From NCBI RefSeq assembly GCF_900100945.1, contig NZ_FNCG01000018.1, positions 1 through 64,000 on the forward strand: a stretch of DNA of 64,000 bases, written 5' to 3'. The notes beneath the pieces were generated by a model. The model made no database searches. It was given only the letters and a program-made list of their open reading frames with translations, and had not been told where the DNA came from. The DNA comes from Mucilaginibacter gossypii (GTDB lineage Bacteria > Bacteroidota > Bacteroidia > Sphingobacteriales > Sphingobacteriaceae). Shown here one piece after another: positions 53,977-63,008 of the stretch. Made by a program: the position numbers and the translations under genes. Every line of letters starts with the position of its first letter. Within the stretch, counting starts at the first letter, position 1.

Positions 53977-54497
53977 GCTTCAAATGAATTGACTTAATTT
54001 ACATCATTTTAAATAATTGCTGTAAGTTTTCTTTAATAAAAGGCTTTTTTATTTCCAATGTGTGCGTTTTTTATAATCTTTTGATTAAAAATATCCCTGG
54101 CATAAATAAAGTAATAACAAATTAATTATCGTTAAATGAAATTCAGCAAATATCCAGTAGCTGAATCGTTTGTATTCATTATTTTTTTAAACTCCCAGTT
54201 AAAAAGAGCTATTAACCCATAGTTTATCTTGCGTCAATTTCTTTTTTAAATAATATAAAAAACTGACTTACAGAAGATTATGCCTAAAAAATATCATGTA
54301 TGGGAAAGTCTTTTTTTGTGAGCATTTTTGTATCATAAAACATTCACCTGATCCGGCAACTGTTAAAACACTAAATTTAATTTTCGTTTTAAGAAAATGA
54401 ATACAATGAACGGAAAAATCTTACACCATTAGATTTTAAAAACGGTATTTCTTCATTTTCGGTCGGAATTTTGTATTGTAAAATGCAACTTATAATT
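53977..54497. other. Intergenic region upstream of an HTH gene
   Basis: About 520 AT-rich bases between divergent genes. TGTGAGCATTTTTGTATCA near 54317-54335 matches the motif upstream of the HTH gene at 51807. No gene, RNA or strong hairpin is seen. Confidence 0.35.
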
Positions 54498-54896
54498 ATG
54501 GAGAAACATAACGGGCAAATTACGGAGTACATAGTACGGAAAAACGGTTATAATATCAGTGACTTAGCACGGGCATTGCAGATAAATCGCCGCTCTTGCT
54601 ACAATTGGTTTCAACAAAAGAATCTTCCTCCGCCAAATATCCGAAAGATAGGCCTTGTTATAAGACACGATTTTTCGAAAGAATTTCCCGAATATTTTGT
54701 TCCCGCCGACTTCGCTATTTTAGGACAATCTGATTTATTTATTAATAACAATTGTTGCAATGGTGCGGATAGGATAAATAACTGGCAAAAAAAATATCAG
54801 ACGCTATTAAACGATTTCAATAGCTACCTGCGTTCTATCGAATTTAATGAATTGGCAGATGAGGGGGCAGATAAGCCCCGGGACGAGTTTAAATAA
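54498..54896 (+). CDS. Small HTH regulator, five-copy family
   Basis: 132 residues from ATG 54498; an in-frame start at 54471 adds nine. Core: EKHNGQITEYIVRKNGYNIS, LARALQINRRSCYNWF, LVIRHDFSKEFPEYFVPADF, with tail WQKKYQTLLNDFNSYL. The C-terminal extension is acidic. The 3' end is followed by the frameshifted secreted-protein gene. No neighbour suggests a target beyond the EPS region. Confidence 0.8.
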   Translation: MEKHNGQITEYIVRKNGYNISDLARALQINRRSCYNWFQQKNLPPPNIRKIGLVIRHDFSKEFPEYFVPADFAILGQSDLFINNNCCNGADRINNWQKKYQTLLNDFNSYLRSIEFNELADEGADKPRDEFK

Positions 54897-55053
54897 ATTA
54901 CAGGTTTCACAAATCACTTGTTCCCCGAATAATTTGATGTTTTACTTGAGTTGAGGAGCTTATTTAATGTCATAGCCTTCGCGGTTTCTGCAACTGTCTC
55001 CGCCAGTACTTTTTTATAATCCTCCCGCAAACCCTTGCCAACAGTAATCCGAC

Positions 55054-55339
55054 ATGAAACAATCTTTATTAATCGCATTCATACTTTTATTGGGTCAAAT
55101 CACATTTGCTCAAAAAAAGTACCAACACTTTATGAAATGATTGGAAAGTTGTCATCGCCCATGATAGCATTTACAGCGCGAAAATCTATCAGGATTCCAT
55201 CGCCGTTTGTCAAGTTGAAAAGAAAACGAATACGCCACGTTTAACATTCATTTATCTTAATAAGTCCAAGGCTCCTTTAGAACAAAAGTGTATTCATGCA
55301 TTTCATGCAAATAAAGTCTGGATTAAGGGTATAGTATAG
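55054..55339 (+). pseudogene. Frameshifted small secreted protein
   Basis: MKQSLLIAFILLLGQITFAQ is a clear signal peptide, but the frame stops after 28 residues (TGA 55138-55140). One extra A in the AAA run at 55135-55137 would restore M-K-N-D-W-K-V-V-I-A-H-D, continuing as SIYSAKIYQDSIAVCQVEKK, LTFIYLNKSKAPLEQKCIHA and KVWIKGIV to the stop at 55337. So this is one gene broken by a single-base deletion, or a sequencing error in a homopolymer. Family unknown. Confidence 0.6.
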
Positions 55340-55429
55340 TTTGGGGAACAGAAGAATTCCCATTAATTATCTCGTATGATTTAGATAATTTTAGTTTGAC
55401 AAAATGATAAATATAAATTAAGACCGGGT

Positions 55430-56347
55430 CTACGGGCGAACTCGGACAATCGTCTTACCCTTAGCCTGACCGGGCGAGTTATAGACGGCTACCGCATCGT
55501 CAAGCGTAACAATGTTACCGGTATTCGTTTTCAAACATCCATCCCGGAATCGTTTCACGATCTCACTTAATTGAGCGCGGTCTGCTTCCACGACGAAATC
55601 AATACTCAAGACTCCGTTGGCCTGTTCCTCATTCCAGCCGGTAATGGACACGAACTTTCCGCCGGGACGGATTACACCCAGGGAACGCTTCGCGATATCG
55701 CCGCCGAGGGCATCAATAACCAGATCTACCTGGCCAATGTCTTCTAACGTATCATTATCCAGGTCAACGAATTCATTGGAGCCGAAGTTGAACGCCGCTT
55801 CACGGTGAGCAGCCCGACCAGTGCCGATGACGTACGCACCGGCCTCACGTGCGAGTTGGACAGTCATCGATCCAACGATACCAGCCGCTCCATGCGCCAG
55901 GACTCTTTGCCCTGCCTGAAGTTGGCCGTGATCAAAAAGCGCTTGCCATGCAGTTAAGCCAGACATCACGAGCGCATTGCCATCATTGAACTCAACATCG
56001 TCTGGTAATGGTGCAAGGTTGCGCGCTTCAATGGCCACGTATTCTGCCAACGAACCATTGCGATACCAATCCTGAAGGCCGAAAACCCGTTGTCCTACTG
56101 ACAATCCCGTTGTGCCATAGCCAAGCGCTGTTACCACCCCTGCCAGTTCGTGTCCCGGGATCGAAGGCGTCCGGTCACGACCAGTACGATCGGTCCAGGT
56201 CGACGGCCATGACAGCTCGTCCCCGGTAATACTGGCCGCGTAAACCTGAACGATGACCTCGTTGATGGCCGGCTGCGGCTCTGGCAACTCCACCAGTTTC
56301 ATTCCGGCTAATCCAGCATCCTGATCTGTTACAACAATTGCTTTCAT
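55430..56347 (-). CDS. NADPH-dependent quinone oxidoreductase/zinc-free MDR enzyme
   Basis: 305 residues. MKAIVVTDQDAGLAGMKLVE begins a GroES-like domain (PSIPGHELAGVVTALGYGTT). The nucleotide domain has RVLAHGAAGIVGSMTVQLAR, the A-x-G-x-x-G/V motif of quinone oxidoreductases that bind NADPH, and VIDALGGDIAKRSLGVIRPG. No zinc-ligand set is present. Expected reaction: NADPH-dependent reduction of quinones or conjugated carbonyls. Codon use is clearly more GC-rich than the EPS genes, like its neighbours to the right, which points to foreign origin or a highly expressed stress cassette. Confidence 0.85.
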   Translation of the reverse strand: MKAIVVTDQDAGLAGMKLVELPEPQPAINEVIVQVYAASITGDELSWPSTWTDRTGRDRTPSIPGHELAGVVTALGYGTTGLSVGQRVFGLQDWYRNGSLAEYVAIEARNLAPLPDDVEFNDGNALVMSGLTAWQALFDHGQLQAGQRVLAHGAAGIVGSMTVQLAREAGAYVIGTGRAAHREAAFNFGSNEFVDLDNDTLEDIGQVDLVIDALGGDIAKRSLGVIRPGGKFVSITGWNEEQANGVLSIDFVVEADRAQLSEIVKRFRDGCLKTNTGNIVTLDDAVAVYNSPGQAKGKTIVRVRP

Positions 56348-56476
56348 AATACACCTCCTTTTTATTGATCAGCAACCACTTAAAAGAAGTGATGTTGCTG
56401 ATCATTGGTTTTTTTATTTTTTTATTTTTTAGCGTTAATCCATATTATAATCCAGACATTCCCGGAGATTACTTTG

Positions 56477-56713
56477 CTATAGTGAGATCGAGCCGGCAGG
56501 CAATACCGGCGGAAAATCCTTTTCAGGATCAGACACGTTATTGATAAAATTCGTCAGGGAGTACATGGCTACCAGGCCAACGATCTCCATAATATTTGCA
56601 TCTGTGTGGCCTGCGTCCCGTACTACGCCTAAATCGGCGTCGCTAACTTTGCCACGGGTCTCGATCACTTTTTTCGCAAACTGAACGGCGACGTCACGTT
56701 TCGGTTTATAATT
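56477..56713 (-). pseudogene. Carboxymuconolactone-decarboxylase/AhpD-like fragment
   Basis: About 78 codons remain. Reading from a stop at 56714-56716: KPKRDVAVQFAKKVIETRGK, VSDADLGVVRDAGHTDANIM, EIVGLVAMYSLTNFINNVSD. This is the C-terminal half of the AhpD-like peroxidase-related/carboxymuconolactone decarboxylase fold (DADLGVVRDAGHTDANI region). The N-terminal half with the redox Cys pair is missing, so it is a remnant. It is adjacent to the MDR gene, with which it may once have been co-transcribed. Confidence 0.7.
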
Positions 56714-57827
56714 CTAAATCAGCAAATAAGTGCAGATCAGACAGGAAATAGTTCGAGATTTATACAATAAGGATTACTTTTTCAGGCAAGTTGTCAATTT
56801 TATTGGCAACTTTTTTTTAGCAACTTGTCTTTTAAATTATCGATAATAAACCTGAGTTTCAGCACGGCTTACCTCGGTCGGCGTAACCGATTTCAAGAAT
56901 CAATAAGTCAAAAGAAGATATAAGCCTGAGCCAGATCAAATCCCTTTCGGTTCTGGCCTTCAAGAATGCCTCCCCTAATTGGGTTCGAACCAATAGATAA
57001 TTGGATTAGCGATTCATTAATGAATAACGCTTAAATGGCCTAATATATTCATCAAGTTACATCACTTGCGTATTCTAAAATCTGCAAAGATTTTAAAAAG
57101 CTCTTTTGATTATGAAATCAGCAAAATTATAACCCCTGATTTAAAAACCTATAAGAGTGTTCGATAATCGAGCATTTTGAGTAGACAAAAATGTCAACAT
57201 AAATTGATTTCAAATAAAAACGAAGAAAAGGAACCCTGTTTTTATGTTCCCCATAGAGCTATACAGCGCTAAAACTATTTGATTTTCAATTCATTAAAAA
57301 TAAAAGCAGCGACATTAACTGTTCGATAGGACTCCCTCCGCCTCCACTTTTTTTTTAGAATTTATATAATAATACTTTATAAGTAACTTAAGACCAGGTC
57401 AGGTTCTTGAATAAAAGCATCCCATTCAAATTCACATAAAAGCATTTAATTAACCTGTTTGAATTAAATAATAACAGAGCTTGCTTAATGACGCAATTTT
57501 TTGTCATTGCACCCGGAACCTATCAGTTGTTAGGCATTACATAACTAACTTCGGCAGACTTATTCATCATTTGATGGATCGCCCTCTTGGGGCTATTGCT
57601 TCTGGCTTCCTACCTGTGGGGCGCTGTGCACCTGCAGCATGGGCAAAATATACTTTTCCCCGCAGCGATTAAAGCCCTGATATGTCCCTGCGCTTTTTTG
57701 GAGATCTCTCTGGATGTGTCCCGGATTACCTGAAAAAATACAGAGATCAGCCTACAAAGAACAGTAATTAGGCTACAAAGCAAAAGGCTTGTTCCCTGAA
57801 CTTTGCTTTCATCAAATAAAATATAGT
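56714..57827. other. Gene-poor region between the redox remnant and the SDR gene
   Basis: About 1.1 kb. Contents: an orphan intrinsic terminator (56788-56818), a tRNA T-arm-like palindrome (56978-56994; not part of a tRNA), and a Ser/Lys-rich open stretch near 56895-56997 without support. The rest is AT-rich. Frames at 57481 and 57610 look like chance. Confidence 0.4.
56788..56818 (+). terminator. Orphan intrinsic terminator
   Basis: AAGTTG-T-CAAT-TTT-ATTG-G-CAACTT forms an 11-bp stem with one G-U pair, followed by a run of eight T. It is a strong plus-strand terminator, but no gene ends upstream on that strand; probably the end of a deleted gene. Confidence 0.75.
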
Positions 57828-58655
57828 ATGACACAGCAAACGAATAAAATATGGTTCATCACTGGCGCTTCGCGCGGTCTGGGACGTATATGGACAGAAG
57901 CGGCATTAGAGCGCGGAGATCTGGTGGCCGCTACGGCCCGCGAACTGAGCAGCATCGCTGCATTAAAAGAACAATATGGTGATCGGGTATTGATACTGGA
58001 ACTCGACGTGACTAACCCTGCTCAGGTTAAAGAAGTCGTAAATAAAGCTCATGAGCATTTTGGCCGGTTGGACATCGTGTTGAATAACGCGGGCTACCCC
58101 CTGATCGGGACGATCGAGGACGGCAGTGCCGGCGATATCCGCGCCCTGTACGAAACCAACGTGATAGGCCCTGTAAGTGTGATCCAGGCGGCTTTGCCGC
58201 TGCTGCGTGGGCAGGGTTACGGACATATCCTGGGTACTTCCAGTAACCTGGGCCATCTGGCCATGCCGATCCTGGGCTATTACTGTTCGTCCAAATGGGC
58301 GTTTGAAGCTATCCATGAAAGCCTGGCCCTGGAAGTGGCGCAGTTCGGTATCAAAGTCACCATCATTGAACCTGGCGCATATGCAACCGAATTTGGTAGC
58401 GATCAGATCCCGACGGTTTTCGAAGGAAATCCGGTGTACCACGATTTTAAAGCGAAATTCATGGAGGGAATAAAAGGCATGGAGAGAGGCAACCCGGCCG
58501 CCACCCCGCAGGCTCTGTTCAAAGTGGTGGACTCTGAAAATCCGCCGCTACGTTTTAACCTTGGTAGCCATAACCTAACCGGCCTGAAAACTGCCTACGC
58601 GGAGCGCATTGCCACCTGGGAAGCCTGGGATGAAGTTTCGCGCTCTGCGCAATGA
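57828..58655 (+). CDS. Short-chain dehydrogenase/reductase
   Basis: 275 residues from ATG 57828 (MTQQTNKIWFITGASRGLGR); an in-frame start at 57789 is not supported by homology. TGASRGLG is the NADP-binding motif, NNAG lies in LDIVLNNAGYPLIG, and the active-site Ser/Tyr/Lys are in TSSNLGHLAMPILGYYCSSK (Y-x-x-x-K). It is a classical SDR with an oxidoreductase role; substrate unknown. GC-rich codon use differs from the EPS genes. The stop overlaps the AraC gene's possible start (ATGA at 58652). Confidence 0.88.
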   Translation: MTQQTNKIWFITGASRGLGRIWTEAALERGDLVAATARELSSIAALKEQYGDRVLILELDVTNPAQVKEVVNKAHEHFGRLDIVLNNAGYPLIGTIEDGSAGDIRALYETNVIGPVSVIQAALPLLRGQGYGHILGTSSNLGHLAMPILGYYCSSKWAFEAIHESLALEVAQFGIKVTIIEPGAYATEFGSDQIPTVFEGNPVYHDFKAKFMEGIKGMERGNPAATPQALFKVVDSENPPLRFNLGSHNLTGLKTAYAERIATWEAWDEVSRSAQ

Positions 58656-59635
58656 AATTACAAAATACGGACACCAGCCACTGCAAATTACGGCTTGGTG
58701 TCCTTAACTTAGCTATGATGAAAAAGGATGAGAACCCGCCATTGAAACTTGAGTCGCTGACCGAGGCGCACCGGATGTTCGGCTTACCGCAGCCTAAACA
58801 CCCGCTGATCAGCCTGATTAACGGTGCACACACGGTATTGGAAGGCAAATTACCCACCCGGCATGTGCTGGCCTATTACAAGATCGCCTACAAGCCCAGG
58901 TTGGGCGGTAAGTTGAAATATGGCCAGGGCTATTATGATTTTGATAACGGCGGTTTGTTATTCGCCGCACCGGGGCAGATCATCGGCGGTAACGACCTGG
59001 AGGGGACGGTGTGCTCAGAGTACACTCTCATCATCCACCCGGATTTCTTTTTGGGGTACCCACTGGCTAAAAAGATCAAGCAATATGGCTTCTTTTCCTA
59101 CAGCACCAACGAAACACTGCATCTCTCGGAAGAAGAAAAAAACACGGTCCTGGCTATCTTTAGCTTTATGGAAAAGGAACTCGAAGGCCGGATCGACGAC
59201 TTCAGCCAGGAGGTGATGATCTCCCAGATTGAACTGCTGCTCAGTTATGCCAACCGTTTTTATAAGCGGCAGTTCCTGACGCGCAAAGCGGCCAACACCG
59301 ACATCCTGCAACGGTTGGAGGAAACACTGGATACGTATTTCAATGATGAACTGACGTTGAGCCACGGAATCCCTACCGTTGCCTACCTGGCCGAAAAACT
59401 GAACCTTTCGCCTAACTACCTGAGTGACATGCTGCGATCACTGACCGGGCAAAGCGCCCAACAGCACATTCATGATCATCTCATTGAAAAAGCGAAGGAA
59501 AAATTATCTACCACAAGCCTGTCGGTCAACCAGGTGGCTTATGCTTTAGGTTTTGAGCATTCACAGTCGTTCAGTAAGCTATTTAAGACCAGGACGAATC
59601 TTTCGCCGCTGGAATTCAGGAAATCTTTTAATTAG
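58652..59635 (+). CDS. AraC-family transcriptional regulator
   Basis: 327 residues if read from the ATG overlapping the SDR stop; an ATG-ATG pair at 58715-58720 (MKKDENPPLKLESLTEAHRM) is an alternative start. The N-terminal part is a cupin-like sensor domain (YGQGYYDFDNGGLLFAAPGQ). The C-terminal 100 residues carry two HTHs: VAYLAEKLNLSPNYLSDMLR and VNQVAYALGFEHSQSFSKLF, with the AraC tail NLSPLEFRKSF. It probably controls its own SDR partner and the oxidoreductases nearby. Confidence 0.88.
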   Translation: MKLQNTDTSHCKLRLGVLNLAMMKKDENPPLKLESLTEAHRMFGLPQPKHPLISLINGAHTVLEGKLPTRHVLAYYKIAYKPRLGGKLKYGQGYYDFDNGGLLFAAPGQIIGGNDLEGTVCSEYTLIIHPDFFLGYPLAKKIKQYGFFSYSTNETLHLSEEEKNTVLAIFSFMEKELEGRIDDFSQEVMISQIELLLSYANRFYKRQFLTRKAANTDILQRLEETLDTYFNDELTLSHGIPTVAYLAEKLNLSPNYLSDMLRSLTGQSAQQHIHDHLIEKAKEKLSTTSLSVNQVAYALGFEHSQSFSKLFKTRTNLSPLEFRKSFN

Positions 59636-59706
59636 CAACTTGCCTGTTATCCGCTGTCATTTTAATAATTACACATTTGGCAGATAATAGTTGCCCCCTT
59701 TTTTAC
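59635..59706 (+). terminator. Possible imperfect terminator after AraC gene
   Basis: GCAACT ... TTATC upstream pairs with GATAA ... AGTTGC downstream across an internal loop, followed by CCCCCTTTTTT. The long loop and asymmetry make this tentative. Confidence 0.35.
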
Positions 59707-59768
59707 AGCTACCAGAATTGCCAGTTGTTCTGCAACTTGAACTAACGAGACTGCAGTAGCCAGAAACT

Positions 59769-60226
59769 TCAGATTTGCACAGAAACGCCCTTTTTCAAAT
59801 TACCTGCTCCCAAATATTCTTTGCCATCCTTAAGGACGACAACTTTTAAATTGGCAACCTCCTTATTAATGGGATAACTGCCCTCCTGGGTAACCACACG
59901 CAGCGTAATTTCGTGGCCGCTTTTTGCTGCCTTGAATTTGATTTTGCTGTACTGCTTTTTCTTAAATCCCAACCTTCGTCCTTATCCCAGTAAAGTTCGC
60001 CCGTAGCGTTGTCTTTTGCATCTGGATTAATATATAGCGTTAAAGTCTTCAACGATTTCTCGCCTGTATTTTGATAACTGGAGAAACTGTTTTGATTGGC
60101 CCCGTCTTCACCAATTTTATTTAAAGTTTTGACTGATAAATAAAGGCGGTCAAAATCAAATTGGCCTGCAGGGGTCAATCTGTTATGGTTTATCCAGCCA
60201 TTTGATAAGTCAAAATATCTTGGCAC
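59769..60226 (-). pseudogene. Glycosidase-like C-terminal fragment with frameshift
   Basis: Two overlapping frames join cleanly if one T is added in the TTT run near 59965 (minus strand): ... TLYINPDAKDNATGELYWDK, D-E-G-W-D, then F-K-K-K-Q-Y-S and KIKFKAAKSGHEITLRVV to the C-terminus at 59769. The pattern Y-x-N-P-D ... A-x-G-x-L-Y-x-D-x-D-x-G-x-x-F resembles the C-terminal beta domain of GH31-type glycosidases (tentative). The catalytic N-terminal region is absent, so it is a remnant even without the frameshift. Confidence 0.45.
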
Positions 60227-60441
60227 ATGATATGAGATCGCACGCGATATTATTGTTCGGAAATTAACATCTTATGTCGGATTAATTATCTGACTTTAAC
60301 ATGCATTTACTGTAATTAATTAAACTTAGTTGTATTATGCTCGAACCAATTTTTAAACGAAAATAAAATTCATTCTTTTGTTACTTTTTAAACTCTCATA
60401 ACTTACATTTATTTGTATTTACAGGTGTTAGGACCAAGATT

Positions 60442-62271
60442 ATGTCAAAGAGAAATGATGCTTCTTTACAAAAAATTACCGCTGCTGGTGGGAGTTACGT
60501 AGAAAAAACCAAGGGCCAGGTAAAAACCAAGAAACACGACTTGCAATACCGTGTGCTGTTTGACAAAAGCCCGTTACCAATGCTCATATATGAGTTATCT
60601 AGTTATAGAATACTTGATGTAAATGAGATGGCTGTCTTACATTACGGATATAGCAAGGCCGAATTTTTAAACATGACTATACATGATTACAGGCCTCAAA
60701 AAGATGTTGAAGAGGTTAATAAGATACTTAATGGCCTTATTGATAAAAATCGGGCATACCAATTTGGGGTATATGAGCATTTAAAAAAAAACAACACGAC
60801 TATTAACGTTGAAGTTTCGGGTTACGCCATCACTTATGACGACAAAGAATGCATGATGGTTGTATTTAACGATATTACCGAAAAGGAAATTAGCTTGAAG
60901 AAGATAAAAGATAACGAACAAAAGCTATTGGATAGCCAACAGCAGTTATCGCTTATATATAACAATGTTAAAGATGTAATTTTTGTGATTAGCATTGAAG
61001 CGGACGGGAAGTTTAAATTCCTATCTGTAAACCAAGCCTTTACCGACATAACAGGAATTCAGGAAAGTGATGTTATAGGAAAATACATTGACTATATAAT
61101 TCCCGAACCATCTTTAACCCTGGCGGTGTCTAAGTATAAACAGGCGATAAGTAGTAAAGAAAAAATTACCTGGACAGAAACAACACCATACCCTACAGGC
61201 ACAAAAATAGGGGAAGTAACAGTTACACCAATTTTTGACCAATACAATAATTGTGTGCAACTGGTAGGGTCGGTACACGATATTACCGAATTGAAAAAAG
61301 AAGAACGACAGCTGAGATTGTTGGAATCTGTGATTACTAATACCAACGATTCGGTAATTATAATGGAGGCTGAGCCATTTGATGAGCAGGGACCACGTAT
61401 CATATATGTTAATAATGCATTTACTAAAATGACGGGATATACTGCTGCCGAGGTTCTGGGTAAATCGCCAAGAATTCTGCAGGGGCCGAGCAGTGATTGG
61501 GCCGAGTTGGCACGACTTAATGAGGCAATCCGTAATTGGCTATCCTGTGAGATCACAATTATCAATTATAAAAAGAGTGGCGAGCAATTTTGGATAAACA
61601 CTTCTATTACGCCCATAGCAAATGAAAAGGGTAGGTTTACTCATTGGATTGCGATTGAGCGGGATGTTACAGAGCAAAAATTAGCAGAGCAAAAATTAAA
61701 CAGTTCTTACAAGGAAAGAAATGAAATACTGGAAAGTATTGGCGATGGCTTTTTTGCGATGGACAAAAATTGGGTAGTAAACTATTGGAATAAAAGGGCC
61801 GAAATTATTCTGGAAAAGCCTCGCGAAGAAGTTATTGGACGAGACCTGAGAGATATTTATCCCGATATACCAGGACGCGCTACTTACGAGCACTACAAAA
61901 AAGCGTTTAAAGAAAAAACTGTACAATCGTTTGAAACATTAAGCCCTGCCGTGAATAGGTGGTTTGACGTAATGGTTTACCCATCCGAAAACGGATTGTC
62001 GGTGTATTTTAAGGACATTACCGAAAGGTTGCTTCATTCCAAAGCTATAGAGCAACAAAATGAAAAATTAAGGACAGTTGCCTGGATGCAATCCCACTTA
62101 ACCCGGCCTCATGTTGCAAATTTATTGGGCTTAATGAATGTTTTGAAAAACGAGGAATTAACAGAGGCTGAAAAGGGGGAGGTATTAAATCATTTGTTAA
62201 CTGCAGTTAATAAGTTAGATGCAATAATATTAGAAATCGTTGAAAATGCTGAGGAAATAAAATACAAATAA
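60442..62271 (+). CDS. Multi-PAS protein with degenerate DHp-like C-terminus
   Basis: 609 residues: about four PAS domains (38-150, 168-285, 290-415, 420-535), and a short helical C-terminus (540-609). PAS3 (LLESVITNTNDSVIIMEAEP ... VLGKSPRILQGPSSDWAEL) is LOV-related, but the flavin-adduct Cys of LOV domains is Pro/Ser here (S-P-R-I-L-Q-G), so it is not photoactive by that mechanism. The C-terminus has MQSHLTRPHVANLLGL, a decayed version of the A-W-I-Q-S-H-V-V-R-A-P-L-A-R type HisKA helix; no ATPase domain follows. It could act as a sensor without kinase activity, or dimerise with kinases. Confidence 0.75.
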   Translation: MSKRNDASLQKITAAGGSYVEKTKGQVKTKKHDLQYRVLFDKSPLPMLIYELSSYRILDVNEMAVLHYGYSKAEFLNMTIHDYRPQKDVEEVNKILNGLIDKNRAYQFGVYEHLKKNNTTINVEVSGYAITYDDKECMMVVFNDITEKEISLKKIKDNEQKLLDSQQQLSLIYNNVKDVIFVISIEADGKFKFLSVNQAFTDITGIQESDVIGKYIDYIIPEPSLTLAVSKYKQAISSKEKITWTETTPYPTGTKIGEVTVTPIFDQYNNCVQLVGSVHDITELKKEERQLRLLESVITNTNDSVIIMEAEPFDEQGPRIIYVNNAFTKMTGYTAAEVLGKSPRILQGPSSDWAELARLNEAIRNWLSCEITIINYKKSGEQFWINTSITPIANEKGRFTHWIAIERDVTEQKLAEQKLNSSYKERNEILESIGDGFFAMDKNWVVNYWNKRAEIILEKPREEVIGRDLRDIYPDIPGRATYEHYKKAFKEKTVQSFETLSPAVNRWFDVMVYPSENGLSVYFKDITERLLHSKAIEQQNEKLRTVAWMQSHLTRPHVANLLGLMNVLKNEELTEAEKGEVLNHLLTAVNKLDAIILEIVENAEEIKYK

Positions 62272-62403
62272 CAATTCTGAAATGAAAGTCTGCAAAGGTG
62301 AATAACTTTAAACGGCAAAAATTTTATATAATCGTTTTGATAATCAGCAGTTTTACCGCTAACAAGTTCATCTACAGGTCACCGGAACAAAGCGATTAAT
62401 GGT

Positions 62404-62640
62404 TTATTTTGATCGGGCTAAAATTATAAAAAACTTGTAAATAATTGACTTGCAGAAATTTCTCTCTAATTCAAAAATACTTAGCGGTGGGATTGAGTCG
62501 TTCTTGGCGGTGCCGGTGATATAAATATAGGCGCCTTGCCGGACAAATAATTTGATAATAGCTAAAGCCATCTCTCTGTTGCGCCGGTTGTTTGTGCAGT
62601 TTTTTTGCTTTCGCCAGTTTTTCCAATGGGGCAAATTCAT
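62404..62640 (-). pseudogene. Decayed short-chain dehydrogenase N-terminus
   Basis: EMALAIIKLFVRQGAYIYIT and GTAKNDS match the beta2-region of SDR enzymes. In another frame just upstream TTGAT resembles the T-G-x-x-x-G-I-G motif, implying a frameshift near 62575. The rest is lost. Confidence 0.5.
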
Positions 62641-62694
62641 TTTTGCTCAATTAGCGAGGCGGAGAGCGTAGCATTTAAAATAGTTCAAACACGC

Positions 62695-62817
62695 CTAACC
62701 TTTTATACGTTTAACAGCCGGGCTCCGGTAGAGGATCTTAAAGCGACGATCCAGTAATGTTACGCCGAGGTCACTCCTGTCAAAAATTTTCGAAAAGGCA
62801 GCTTCCAGTATCTGATT
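62695..62817 (-). pseudogene. PAS domain fragment
   Basis: A 40-codon frame between stops reads QILEAAFSKIFDRSDLGVTL, LDRRFKILYRSPAVKRIKG. The D-L-G-V-T-L-L-D-R-R-F-K-I-L-Y-R-S-P-A pattern is a PAS N-terminus. A remnant of a larger sensor. The surrounding 62641-63008 contains no other supported gene. Confidence 0.45.
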
Positions 62818-63008
62818 TTACTTATCGATGAAGTGGCCGTACATGGCCGGGTTTTTAATCAGGTAATGAAAAGCAATGATATGTCATTATCCGACAAACA
62901 ATATCAGAAAAAATAAAAACAACCCGGGGGCCTGAATCTCACATAAACAACTTTTTAAAATAAATGGCGTATAGAAGTGTATTCTTGCGCTCCAAGTACC
63001 TGTTCATC

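Noticed and set aside
56978..56994. tRNA T-arm-like palindrome around GGTTCGAACC
   Set aside because: The 5-bp stem and loop resemble a T-arm, but no acceptor stem, D-arm or anticodon arm can be folded around it, and the loop starts with G.
57481..57834. Short open frames on both strands before the SDR gene
   Set aside because: Low-complexity composition with no homology and no start signal; likely chance.
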